Origin: an uncultured Thiothrix sp.
Lineage (GTDB): Bacteria; Pseudomonadota; Gammaproteobacteria; Thiotrichales; Thiotrichaceae
DNA length: 54,499 nucleotides
Assembly (NCBI RefSeq): GCF_937873765.1
Contig: NZ_CALMZC010000060.1
Coordinates: forward strand, 1-54,499
Direction: 5' to 3'
Positions 1 through 7,517 of this stretch are shown here, in pieces. Made by a program: the position numbers and the translations under genes. Position 1 is the stretch's first letter. Every line of letters begins with the position of its first letter. The notes under the pieces were generated by a model, which saw only the letters and a list, made by a program, of their open reading frames with translations, had not been told where the DNA came from and made no database searches.

Positions 1-6
1 ACAATT

Positions 7-29
7 GGACGGCCTGAAAAAAACCGTCC
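7..29 (-). repeat. Hairpin in the probable right end of an IS605-family element
   Basis: GGACGG (7-12) pairs perfectly with CCGTCC (24-29) around an 11-nt A-rich loop. It lies 26 bases downstream of the stop of the tnpB remnant, where IS200/IS605 elements carry a subterminal foldback and where the omega RNA scaffold is encoded. On the minus strand the loop reads as a T-rich run. The element end, and any guide sequence beyond it, would lie outside the window. A simple terminator for the remnant is an alternative. Confidence 0.45.
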
Positions 30-54
30 GACAATTTGTGTAGATACTTATGCC

Positions 55-213
55 CTAAAGGAAGGGGATTCTTCCTACGAGACGCTCATGTCCGAGCGCG
101 AGAATATTCTTGGCTGCATTCACATCTCTATCATGCACTGCCCCACACCCAGGGCAAGTCCATTCTCTTATTCGCAAGCCTGCTCTACCTTGCTGAGACT
201 CGTATTGAAGTGG
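55..213 (-). pseudogene. TnpB (IS605 OrfB) C-terminal remnant
   Basis: The minus strand is open from 213 to a TAG at 57-55 and encodes 52 residues. It contains [12 protein letters not shown] followed by [12 protein letters not shown] and ends GRIPFL. This is the C-terminal zinc ribbon and final RuvC motif (DRD) of TnpB, the RNA-guided nuclease of IS605/IS1341-type elements. The second CxxC pair is present, but the preceding CxxC, the wedge, REC and main RuvC parts are missing, and an in-frame TAA at 216-214 closes the frame upstream. Only roughly the last 45 residues look TnpB-derived, so no protein is expected from it. It marks an old insertion beside the sox operon. Confidence 0.75.
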
Positions 214-254
214 TTAATGAAATCACCGAACCCAACAACTAGAGCAACAAACAG

Positions 255-284
255 CCAACAGCATCTAAATCAGGATGCTGTTGG
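255..284 (-). terminator. Stem-loop terminator candidate behind soxB
   Basis: An uninterrupted 11-bp stem (255-265 with 274-284) encloses an 8-nt loop, 12 bases past the soxB stop on the minus strand. The downstream minus-strand sequence CTGTTTGTTGC is only moderately T-rich, so termination may be imperfect. It separates the sox operon from the tnpB remnant. Confidence 0.6.
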
Positions 285-295
285 TGACTAACAAC

Positions 296-2017
296 TTAAA
301 CCGCCAAGCCCTGATTCCCTTCCACATTTTTCAGCTTCGGCGTATTCAACTCGACTTTACTAATCGTCTTTTTATCACGCAAATAATCAGCGACTACTTC
401 CCAAATCTGCTTATTCTCTGGCACGCTTTCTTGAACACTAGCCCAACCGGCAACCGGATATTTCTTAGTCATATCTAAAGCAGTTCCAGCTAATTCTAAA
501 TCAGAAACACGCTCACCCATTTTCGCGGTCGGATCAAAGCTAAATTTCAAGCCGCCCACCCGCACCATATCCCCACCTTGTTGATAGTAGGGATCAGGAT
601 TAAAAAGATTATCAGCCACATCTTCCAAAATCGATTTAATGGTTTCACCAGTTAATTCATTCCGTGTGACCGTGCCGTAAGTGATTGCGGTCTGGTCAGC
701 AACATGCTCGAAAGTAATCGGTTGACCGGGCAATAAACTCGTCCCCCAACGGAAGCCGGGTGAGAGGGCTATCGGTGCATCCAAACGCTCCATCAAGGCA
801 TTACAAATCAGTTGATCGAACGTGCCATTGAAATTACCACGCCGATAGAGTACTTCATCACAGACTGCTAATTCTTCCGCTAATTCCTTTTTGAAAGGTT
901 CGCGGACTTTGTCGATCAGCTTAAGCATTTCAGGGTCAGGCGTGAGTAAATTAGAGAAAACTGGCAGGAGTTTGTAGCGATAGTCAGCTACTTTGCCGTC
1001 TTTCACCTCTAAATCCAAAACACCTAAAAACTTACCATTTGAGCCTGCATTAGTGACTAAGGTTTTGCCGCCTGCATTTTCCACCACTACTGGTTGAAAT
1101 ACACCATCGTGTGTATGTCCCCCCATAATTGCATCGATGCCGGTGACTTTACTCGCCATTTTCAAGTCAACATCCATACCATTATGTGACAGCACAACGA
1201 CTAGTTTCGCGCCCTTGCCACGTGCCTCATTCACCATTTCCTGCATACGATCATCACGAATGCCGAAACTCCATTCAGGAATAAAATGCTTAGGATTGGC
1301 AACCGGCGTATACGGAAAAGCCTGCCCAATAATCGCAACCGGCACGCCATTTACTTCTTTGATAACATACGGAGCAAATACTGGCTCTTCAAAATCGGTG
1401 CTCATAACATTTTGCGCGACAAAATCAATCTTACCTGCGAAGTCTTTTTCAATGATCTGCTTAACGCGCTCTGCTCCATAGGTCATTTCCCAATGTGGGG
1501 TCATAACATTCACGCCCAAAGCTAATTGGGCATCTACCATGTCTTGGGCTTTAGTTTTTAAGGAAGTCCATGAGCCCTGCCAAGTATCTCCCCCATCTAA
1601 GAGCAAAGCACCTTTGCGTTGCGCACGAATTTGCTCGACTAAGGTTTTAAGATGGGCGAAGCCACCCACTTTGCCATACTGTTTCGCAGCTTCGGCAAAA
1701 TCTAAAGAGGCGAAGGCATAGGCATCAAAGCTTTTAGGCTCGATTTGATAAAACTTTAAAAAATTCTCACCCACTAAATGAGGCGGCTTATTCAGCATAC
1801 TGCCGAAACCTAAATTCACAGTCGGCTCGCGATAATAAATCGGTAAAAGTTGCGCATGGCAATCGGTGTAATGCAACAAAGACACATTCCCAAAGGCTGG
1901 CAACTCGTACGGATTAGTAGGCTTATCTGCTGCAAAACTCAGACGCGGATTGAGATGAAAGCCCGCTACACTCGCAGCCGCTAATAATTGCAAAAACTCA
2001 CGGCGATTCATGCCCAT
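296..2017 (-). CDS. soxB: Thiosulfohydrolase SoxB
   Basis: SoxB hydrolyses the SoxY-bound cysteine S-thiosulfonate in the periplasm and releases sulfate. The 573-residue protein starts with a Tat-type leader (NRREFLQLLAAA). It then shows the metallophosphoesterase/5'-nucleotidase metal motifs: HYTDCHAQ near 49-56, DGGDTWQGS near 141, an LSHNGMD motif and GGHTHDG. The C-terminal half is a 5'-nucleotidase-type domain. Length is typical. The ATG at 2017 has GAGGGA 8 bases upstream; the Met two codons later would also keep the Tat motif. It is the last gene of soxYZAXB, 77 bases after soxX. Identity is firm from motifs plus operon. Confidence 0.95.
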   Translation of the reverse strand: MGMNRREFLQLLAAASVAGFHLNPRLSFAADKPTNPYELPAFGNVSLLHYTDCHAQLLPIYYREPTVNLGFGSMLNKPPHLVGENFLKFYQIEPKSFDAYAFASLDFAEAAKQYGKVGGFAHLKTLVEQIRAQRKGALLLDGGDTWQGSWTSLKTKAQDMVDAQLALGVNVMTPHWEMTYGAERVKQIIEKDFAGKIDFVAQNVMSTDFEEPVFAPYVIKEVNGVPVAIIGQAFPYTPVANPKHFIPEWSFGIRDDRMQEMVNEARGKGAKLVVVLSHNGMDVDLKMASKVTGIDAIMGGHTHDGVFQPVVVENAGGKTLVTNAGSNGKFLGVLDLEVKDGKVADYRYKLLPVFSNLLTPDPEMLKLIDKVREPFKKELAEELAVCDEVLYRRGNFNGTFDQLICNALMERLDAPIALSPGFRWGTSLLPGQPITFEHVADQTAITYGTVTRNELTGETIKSILEDVADNLFNPDPYYQQGGDMVRVGGLKFSFDPTAKMGERVSDLELAGTALDMTKKYPVAGWASVQESVPENKQIWEVVADYLRDKKTISKVELNTPKLKNVEGNQGLAV

Positions 2018-2094
2018 AGGGTCTTTCCCTCAACTAAACTTGATACTGGATAAAGCCAAGACTCAAGTACAAACTTGAGCATGGCTGGCTAGAT

Positions 2095-2721
2095 TTATTT
2101 GTTTACTGGTGATGCAGGATCAACCAAGAAGGCCACTAAGTCGGCAATTTGCTCAGGGCTGAGCACACCGTTGTGTCCAAAACGCGGCATATTCGAGCAT
2201 GCTACATAAGACTGAGAGTTAAAGATTTTTTCGTAAGTATACTTAACAACTTCTTCGCTATTGCCACGCACTTTGATGTAGCCAGTAAGTGAGTTACCGA
2301 TATTTCCTGCTGCAACCTCTTTAGGATCAGCCGTATGGCAGGCATAGCAGTTACCACCTCGAGGCTTATCCGCTTTATCAGGCGCAATCACACCGACCCG
2401 CATACCAAAACCCGTATTAAATACTTCTTTGCCTTTTTCCCAATTACCCAGCATTTTATTGCCTTCAGGGTATTTAATCGTGGCTTTCTCGCGCTCCATA
2501 ATGGTTTTGGCCTGATCATCGGAAGGCTTATTCCGCGTTTCAGAGCAGGTTTTTAAGGTCTCATCTTGTTTTAGGCGCTCTGAATGCTGCTTTTCACCTT
2601 GCTGATAGCCTGTAGAGATGTATTGATCGACTAAAGCTTGAATCGCTTTATCATCATCTGCCGCCCAAGCACCTCCTGCGAGAATGATTAAGGCTAAGCT
2701 AGCTAAAATTGGTTTTTTCAT
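2095..2721 (-). CDS. soxX: SoxX, c-type cytochrome subunit of SoxAX
   Basis: SoxX takes electrons from SoxA while SoxAX joins thiosulfate to the SoxY cysteine in the periplasm. The protein has a Sec signal peptide (MKKPILASLALIILAGGAWA), one haem site CYACH near residues 125-129, and the axial-methionine segment NMPRFG near 177-182, followed by the usual EQIADLVAFL helix. At 208 residues it is longer than the compact SoxX type; the extra length lies between the signal peptide and the haem domain (about 22-115) and is Lys/Glu-rich. An AAGGAGT SD precedes the ATG. It sits 10 bases after soxA. Confidence 0.92.
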   Translation of the reverse strand: MKKPILASLALIILAGGAWAADDDKAIQALVDQYISTGYQQGEKQHSERLKQDETLKTCSETRNKPSDDQAKTIMEREKATIKYPEGNKMLGNWEKGKEVFNTGFGMRVGVIAPDKADKPRGGNCYACHTADPKEVAAGNIGNSLTGYIKVRGNSEEVVKYTYEKIFNSQSYVACSNMPRFGHNGVLSPEQIADLVAFLVDPASPVNK

Positions 2722-2731
2722 GGCCTACTCC

Positions 2732-3550
2732 TTAACGTGACATGCCGGGTAAAACATAAGCGCCGTCTTTCGCTTGCGCGGTCAGATAAGCAATTAAGGC
2801 CACGCTTAAAGGTGCACCATATTCGGTATCAGGTAAGCGCATTTGCCCCTCACAATCCCAAATCCGATGTTGCATCGTCCGCACGGCTGCATGTGAGACC
2901 CGATAAGTCGGCCAACCACCGATTGCTTTTTGGGCATCATGACCAGCCTTCGAGAAGTTACCCAAATTTTGTAAACGGATGCGCTTTTTATCAGCGCCAT
3001 GACAAGAGGCACAGGAAAAATCTAAAGGACCCGTGCGGTGATAAAAGAGGGCTTCACCCACTTTAATTATTTCCTGCTCTTTAGGATGTGCAGTGGGTGG
3101 ATTGATTTTCATCCCATCCGATTGGGAAGCGATATAAACAGCGATAGCTTCTAAATCAGTGTTATCTTCATTAGACTTTTCATTCGCATAGGTTTTTTTC
3201 TTAAGCTCAGCTTCGTCAAAGCCTTGGATCGTAGTCATACAAGTGATCATGCGCGACTCTAAATCTTGCACACGATCCGTGTCTTGGAAGTAACGAGGTA
3301 ACTCGGCATAAACGCCTTTAACTACCCCTTTACCTAACCCGAAATCGCATTCTTCCATCGAAACATTTTTGGGGCCACGCTTTTCCTTAAATAACTCCTC
3401 ACCACGATCTACAACCAATAAAGCTGGGTTCGCATCCCGATCCCCATAGGTCATCTCACGGTAAGCATCGGCGTTCGGCTCCTCAGCTGCATAGACAGCC
3501 GTCAGAGCAAGACTACTCATGAGCAGTCCGGGCAATAATAGTTTTTTCAT
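2732..3550 (-). CDS. soxA: SoxA, mono-haem cytochrome subunit of SoxAX
   Basis: SoxA is the catalytic subunit that forms the SoxY-thiosulfonate. From the chosen ATG at 3550 (AGGAG upstream) it has 272 residues with a Sec leader. A longer frame from a TTG at 3580 would put the SD inside the gene. Only one CxxCH site is visible (FSCASCHG, about residue 180). The N-terminal half has lone cysteines in MEECDFG and MITCMTT where di-haem SoxA carries its second haem; these probably form a disulfide. WDCEGQMRLP holds the cysteine expected to ligate the active-site haem. soxZ ends 31 bases upstream. Confidence 0.92.
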   Translation of the reverse strand: MKKLLLPGLLMSSLALTAVYAAEEPNADAYREMTYGDRDANPALLVVDRGEELFKEKRGPKNVSMEECDFGLGKGVVKGVYAELPRYFQDTDRVQDLESRMITCMTTIQGFDEAELKKKTYANEKSNEDNTDLEAIAVYIASQSDGMKINPPTAHPKEQEIIKVGEALFYHRTGPLDFSCASCHGADKKRIRLQNLGNFSKAGHDAQKAIGGWPTYRVSHAAVRTMQHRIWDCEGQMRLPDTEYGAPLSVALIAYLTAQAKDGAYVLPGMSR

Positions 3551-3581
3551 AATACGCTCCTCTCCTAGCGTTAGAGCCAAA

Positions 3582-3890
3582 CTACTCCACGGTTAACTCC
3601 GCAGAATCCGTAGCGTCTTTGTTGTCTTTCCAAGTTAATTTAACTTTATCACCCACTGCACCTTTATAATTAAAGGCTAGATAAGGATTTTTCGAGACTG
3701 AACCACCCCAATTAGTTTTCAACACTTCTTTGTCATTTGCGGTCACGACCACTTCGGTAATGTAATGCGCTGGCACTAATTCACCTGCCGAATCCTTACG
3801 TAAGCCAGTTTCCATCGGGTGAGTCATTAAAGCTTTGACCTCAACCAAACCGCCTTCCAATGCTTTTGCTTTCAGTTTTACACTTGCCAT
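3582..3890 (-). CDS. soxZ: SoxZ, sulfur carrier partner
   Basis: SoxZ forms the heterodimer with SoxY that holds sulfur intermediates. The 102-residue all-beta protein (KLKAKALEGGLVEVKALMTHPMETG and YITEVVVTANDKEVL) has the usual length and no signal peptide of its own; it is thought to be co-exported with SoxY through Tat. TAGGAGAG lies 8 bases before the ATG. It follows soxY after 15 bases, as in nearly all sox operons. Confidence 0.95.
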   Translation of the reverse strand: MASVKLKAKALEGGLVEVKALMTHPMETGLRKDSAGELVPAHYITEVVVTANDKEVLKTNWGGSVSKNPYLAFNYKGAVGDKVKLTWKDNKDATDSAELTVE

Positions 3891-3905
3891 CCTGAACTCT
3901 CCTAA

Positions 3906-4373
3906 TTAACCACCACAGCCGCCGATAGTGACTTTGATTTCTTGTTTAGCACTAAACAAACCATCTTTAGTTTGTACTAAAGCCATGACTTCTGAAGTTT
4001 TAGCCATCTTAATGCGCGTGGAGACTTCAGCCTTAGTACCTTCAGGCAAGGTAAAGGTAGCTGCTAGGGGGGTAGGATTATTTGCAACTACAATGCTAAT
4101 TCCCGTCACACCTTCCATTGAGGAACTCACGGTCAGAGGTACAACCGCACCATTTTCTGCAATTTCTGGTGCTTTGATTTGCACATCAGTAGAAGGCTTA
4201 GCATCTACAGCATTAATCATTTTCAAAACTTCATCTAAAGTTTTGGCAGCGAAGGGATTAGTATTTGGCTCTTCAGCGGCAAAAACTAAGCTTGGGCTTA
4301 TTAAGCCACTGCTAATAGCGATACCTGTCGCGCTAACTGCTAAGGTATTAGAGAGAAATCGTCTCCGTTTCAT
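3906..4373 (-). CDS. soxY: SoxY, sulfur-carrying subunit
   Basis: SoxY carries the oxidising sulfur on a C-terminal swinging arm. The 155-residue precursor has a Tat leader with MKRRRFLSN and a hydrophobic stretch to about residue 32, and it ends exactly in GGCGG with the carrier cysteine third from the end. Length is normal. CAGGAG lies 6 bases before the ATG. The ATG overlaps the stop of a 49-codon upstream ORF by ATGA, so translation could be coupled. It is the first established gene of soxYZAXB. Confidence 0.95.
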   Translation of the reverse strand: MKRRRFLSNTLAVSATGIAISSGLISPSLVFAAEEPNTNPFAAKTLDEVLKMINAVDAKPSTDVQIKAPEIAENGAVVPLTVSSSMEGVTGISIVVANNPTPLAATFTLPEGTKAEVSTRIKMAKTSEVMALVQTKDGLFSAKQEIKVTIGGCGG

Positions 4374-4519
4374 AGAAGCTCCTGTGCGTTTTCTAAACTT
4401 AAATTGTTATTAGAGTTTAAAACTAAAAATAAGCTAGGACGAATAACTGGAGCAGAGTCACACTGAATAGATAACTGAAGATAAGAACCAAGCAAGCTGG
4501 CAATAGGCATACGACTCAT
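4370..4519 (-). CDS. Candidate 49-residue leader ORF of the sox operon
   Basis: Reading from ATG at 4519 gives 49 codons beginning MSRMPIASLLGSYLQLS and ending LENAQELL, with its TGA overlapping the soxY ATG by four bases. AGGAGG lies 7 bases before the ATG and is the strongest SD in this neighbourhood. No family is recognised, there is no clear signal peptide, and composition is Leu/Ser/Asn-rich. Against it: the same bases read TGGTATAAT, a perfect extended -10 element, so the transcript may start inside the ORF and the SD look may be coincidence. It could be a coupling peptide, a leader peptide or nothing. Confidence 0.35.
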   Translation of the reverse strand: MSRMPIASLLGSYLQLSIQCDSAPVIRPSLFLVLNSNNNLSLENAQELL

Positions 4520-4526
4520 TATACCA
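4518..4526 (-). promoter_or_regulatory. Candidate extended -10 promoter of the sox operon
   Basis: The minus strand reads TGGTATAAT from 4526 to 4518, a perfect TGn-TATAAT extended -10. No good -35 hexamer is visible 17 bases upstream, which extended -10 promoters tolerate. Transcription would start near 4511, giving a leader of about 138 bases before soxY. It conflicts with translation of the upstream small ORF from its apparent ATG. Confidence 0.45.
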
Positions 4527-4553
4527 CCTCCTCCTAGCGGCTATTAATCGCGA

Positions 4554-4567
4554 TTGATAAATATCAA
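4554..4567. promoter_or_regulatory. FNR/ANR/DNR-type box upstream of sox
   Basis: TTGATAAATATCAA matches the TTGAT-N4-ATCAA consensus of CRP/FNR-family regulators at all ten defined positions. Its centre is about 49 bases upstream of the start predicted from the extended -10, not the classical -41.5 or -61.5. It could therefore act from a different start site or as a repressor site. It suggests oxygen or nitric-oxide control of thiosulfate oxidation. Confidence 0.45.
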
Positions 4568-4832
4568 ACGAGCAGTTTCCATTAATAACAGTTAAATATA
4601 ACAGGGTCAAACCTCTATCTCCAAAGAGTAGTATTGAGCGAAACCATCTATCTCCCTCTAGGAAATCACTGATTCAATAAGTAGAGTCAGCTAGTCTAAC
4701 TTAGAGAAACTTGACTCTTAATAAATCATTACTCATTAACCCTCTGAAAAAGCGAGATTGAGACCTAACCCTGCCAATGATGGATTCGAGTAAGCCTAGC
4801 AGGCTTGATGCATATACATTTAGAGCCCGTGC
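4568..4832. other. Gap upstream of the sox operon with paired direct repeats
   Basis: No gene is visible here. TCTATCTCC occurs at 4614-4622 and again at 4647-4655, 33 bases apart (about three helical turns), which would suit a tandem activator site. A 7-bp inverted repeat (4683-4689 with 4712-4718) and a small AAGCCT/AGGCTT hairpin (4792-4806) also occur; the hairpin may end the downstream DUF1127 gene but lacks a T tract. Confidence 0.25.
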
Positions 4833-5111
4833 TCAAGCATGACGCAAAGCCTGCTTAACACGATATAGTGGTAAATCATCAATACTCCGCTGACTTTCCA
4901 GCCAAGCATCTCCAGCGATCACACCAATATCTTTTAAGATATAGTCTGGCAAATTAGCAAGTTCTGTGCGCTCTTTGGCGACCTGTACTCTTAAGACTTG
5001 TAAAATTTGCCAATACTTAAACCGCTCAGCCAATTTTTTAAACCTAAACCTAGGCCATTCCCCGAAAGGGACACTCATTAATGCACTATAAGGCTTCATG
5101 ATACTACCCAT
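4833..5111 (-). CDS. DUF1127 (YjiS-like) small protein
   Basis: About 92 residues. The C-terminal half carries the DUF1127 signature: a basic amphipathic helix (QILQVLRVQVAKERTELANLPDYILKDIGVI) with the L..L.D..L.DIG pattern, followed by an acidic tail. Members are small soluble proteins; some influence phosphate, RNA or stress physiology, but no role can be assigned here. The N-terminal extension (MKPYSALMSVPFGEWPRF) is atypical. The start is uncertain: GTG 5114, ATG 5111 or ATG 5100, none with a clear SD. It is divergent from the LysR gene. Confidence 0.7.
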   Translation of the reverse strand: MGSIMKPYSALMSVPFGEWPRFRFKKLAERFKYWQILQVLRVQVAKERTELANLPDYILKDIGVIAGDAWLESQRSIDDLPLYRVKQALRHA

Positions 5112-5150
5112 CACTATTTGTGAAATAAAATTTTAATAACTTAACAAATA

Positions 5151-5179
5151 TTGACTTTAACAGGACACTGCTCTATTAA
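5151..5179 (+). promoter_or_regulatory. Sigma70-type promoter of the LysR-aminotransferase-ligase operon
   Basis: TTGACT (5151-5156) and TATTAA (5174-5179) are separated by exactly 17 bases, predicting a start near 5186 and a 49-base leader. It lies in the divergent region, where a LysR protein often regulates itself. Confidence 0.5.
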
Positions 5180-5234
5180 TAAAACTAGTAATTTTGAATC
5201 ATGACTTCACTAATTTTGATAGGTAAACAAGCGC

Positions 5235-6086
5235 ATGAAACCGATTCGTAATTTTGATTTAGCCACCTTACGCAGCTTCGTGCAGATTGCAGATGCGGGC
5301 AGTATGACGCGTGCCGCCTCACGCTTAAATATGACTCAATCGGCGATTAGTATGCAGATCAAGCGTTTGGAGACTAGCCTAGAACAACCCCTGTTTGATC
5401 GCTCAGTACAGCGCTTATTACCCAATGCAGCAGGTGAACAGCTACTCCATTTCGCGCGGCAAATGCTGGCATTGAATGACGAGGCCTGGGGACGCATGAC
5501 TGCCCCTGAATATGAAGGTGAAATTCGCTTAGGGGTACCTTCGGATATTATTAATCCTTATATTCCACAAGTGCTAGCAACGTTTAGCCGCGATTTTCCA
5601 AAAGCGCAGATCAAACTCACTACCGATCCGACGATTTATCTCAAAGAGCAATTCGCCACGGGTCAGCTCGATATTATTCTCACCACTGAACGCGAACCGG
5701 ATGGGGGTAAAATAATTAGCCGCCAAGCTTTGCTTTGGACAGGTTCAGAAACAGGCTGTACTTGGAAAAAGCGCCCACTACCGATTGCTTTCACTAAAGA
5801 CTGTATTTTCCGCGCCTCTGCAATCGAAGCTTTAGAAAAAGCCAATATTGACTGGTTTGATGTAGTAGTCACCGATGATGATATTGCCAAAAATGCGATG
5901 ATTAGTGCTGGGATGTGTGTGGGTGCACAGCTTGAGCAAACCCAAAACAGTGGTGTTAAACATCTGCCACATCATAGCCTCTTACCCGAGTTACCACATT
6001 TCTATATAGCGCTCTATCACCAGCCTTTACCGAATAATGATTTGGCTCTGAATTTAGTCAGTCATATTGAAAGGGTGTTTGCTTAA
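5235..6086 (+). CDS. LysR-family transcriptional regulator
   Basis: The 283-residue protein has the canonical N-terminal winged helix-turn-helix at about 7-66 (DLATLRSFVQIADAGSMTRAASRL, then MTQSAISMQIKRLE). A periplasmic-binding-like effector domain follows from about 90 (EIRLGVPSDI, TTDPTIYLKEQFATGQLDIIL). It is 51 bases upstream of an aminotransferase in the same direction, so it probably belongs to that operon and responds to its substrate. The effector is not predictable. Regulators of this subtype often sit beside amino-acid or polyamine genes. Confidence 0.9.
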   Translation: MKPIRNFDLATLRSFVQIADAGSMTRAASRLNMTQSAISMQIKRLETSLEQPLFDRSVQRLLPNAAGEQLLHFARQMLALNDEAWGRMTAPEYEGEIRLGVPSDIINPYIPQVLATFSRDFPKAQIKLTTDPTIYLKEQFATGQLDIILTTEREPDGGKIISRQALLWTGSETGCTWKKRPLPIAFTKDCIFRASAIEALEKANIDWFDVVVTDDDIAKNAMISAGMCVGAQLEQTQNSGVKHLPHHSLLPELPHFYIALYHQPLPNNDLALNLVSHIERVFA

Positions 6087-6137
6087 GTGATCACAATTCG
6101 GTGAAAATAGCCAACTGTTAGTCACTTGGAGCTGCCT

Positions 6138-7508
6138 ATGACACCGACCTATTCACCCGCAAAACTAGCTGCACTCGCTCAGCGCGAAGCTGAGACTTTT
6201 CGTCAACACCATCCTCAATCGGCTCAATTAGCTGAACAAGCTAAGCAGTATCTATATGGCGGTGTGCCCATGCATTGGATGGCGGATTGGTCAACTCCCT
6301 ACCCGTTATTTGTACAGGAAGCGAAGGGAGCATATTTCAAGGATGTCGATGGGCATCATTATGCAGATTTTTGCTTAGGCGATACTGGGTGTATGTTTGG
6401 ACATTCGCCTGAACCCGTTGCTCAAGTCATAGCTGAACATGCTGCTCACGGTTATACCAGCATGCTGCCAAGTGAAGATGCGATTGTGGTTGGCAAGCAT
6501 TTAAGTGAGCGTTTTGGCTTACCCTATTGGCAAGTGGCTACCACAGCAACTGATGCGAATCGCTGGGCTTTACGTTGGGCACGCGCAGTCACTGAGCGTA
6601 AAGTCATTCTAGTATTTGATGGCTGCTATCACGGCACGGTCGATGAAACCATGGTACGCCTGCAAAACGGTAAAACTGTGCACCGTAAAGGTTTAAAAGG
6701 CCAAGCACTGGATCTTACCCAATACATGCGTGTGGTGGAGTTTAATGATTTGCCTGCACTTGAAGTAGCGCTACAAACTAAAGATGTTGCCGCCGTTTTA
6801 TGCGAACCAGCGATGACTAATATTGGCATGGTCTTACCCGATGTAGGCTTCCATGCCGAATTGCGCCGCCTTACCCGTAAACATGGCACGCTGTTAATCA
6901 TTGATGAGACACACACGATTTCAACAGGTTATGGTGGCTATACCCAAAGTTTTAGCTTAGAGCCGGATGTGTTTGTGCTTGGTAAACCAATTGCAGGCGG
7001 TTTACCCTGTTCCGTGTTTGGTGTTAGTAGCGAGGTTGCACAAAAAATGCAACATCTCAAAAGCTCCAATCACCCTGAAGAGCATGCTGGTCATGGACAT
7101 AGTGGTATGGGAACCACGCTTTCTGCCAATATGTTCACCATGCGGGCGATGCGCGCGAATCTTGAGCAAGTGATGACCGCAGCAGCCTATCAAGACATGA
7201 TTGCTAAGGCAGAATATTTAGCTCAAGGCTTAAAAAATGTGATCACAAAATATGAATTACCTTGGTGTATCACGCAGTTGGGTGCACGGGTTGAATTTCA
7301 ATTCAGCCCTAAAATACCACGTACTGGTCATGAAGCGGAGTTAGCTTTTGATGATGAGCTAGAGCAGTGTATTCATCTGTATCTACTCAATCGCGGTATT
7401 ATGATTACCCCGTTTCACAATATGATGCTCGCTTGTCCGGCTACTCAAATCGCTGATATGGATAAACTGATCTACAGCCTCAATGCCTTCATTCAAGAAT
7501 TATACTAA
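6138..7508 (+). CDS. Class III (GSA-type) PLP aminotransferase
   Basis: About 456 residues with the fold-type I class III layout: YLYGGVPMHWM near the N-terminus, an ATDANRWALRWARAVT segment (the position of the PLP phosphate site), GCYHG, the IIDETHT motif with the PLP-binding Asp near residue 260, and LGKPIAGGLP with the Schiff-base lysine. It resembles glutamate-1-semialdehyde aminomutase relatives but not HemL itself. GGAG lies 6 bases before the ATG at 6138; the in-frame TTG at 6126 overlaps that SD. It is 9 bases from the ligase gene, so the pair probably acts on one amine or amino acid. The substrate is unknown. Confidence 0.85.
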   Translation: MTPTYSPAKLAALAQREAETFRQHHPQSAQLAEQAKQYLYGGVPMHWMADWSTPYPLFVQEAKGAYFKDVDGHHYADFCLGDTGCMFGHSPEPVAQVIAEHAAHGYTSMLPSEDAIVVGKHLSERFGLPYWQVATTATDANRWALRWARAVTERKVILVFDGCYHGTVDETMVRLQNGKTVHRKGLKGQALDLTQYMRVVEFNDLPALEVALQTKDVAAVLCEPAMTNIGMVLPDVGFHAELRRLTRKHGTLLIIDETHTISTGYGGYTQSFSLEPDVFVLGKPIAGGLPCSVFGVSSEVAQKMQHLKSSNHPEEHAGHGHSGMGTTLSANMFTMRAMRANLEQVMTAAAYQDMIAKAEYLAQGLKNVITKYELPWCITQLGARVEFQFSPKIPRTGHEAELAFDDELEQCIHLYLLNRGIMITPFHNMMLACPATQIADMDKLIYSLNAFIQELY

Positions 7509-7517
7509 GGACTGACC

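Noticed and set aside
1137..1481. 114-codon plus-strand ORF opposite soxB
   Set aside because: Shadow of a well-conserved gene; no start signals.
3928..4413. 161-codon plus-strand ORF opposite soxY
   Set aside because: It mirrors a firmly identified gene, has no SD or family pattern, and its length reflects codon bias of the other strand.
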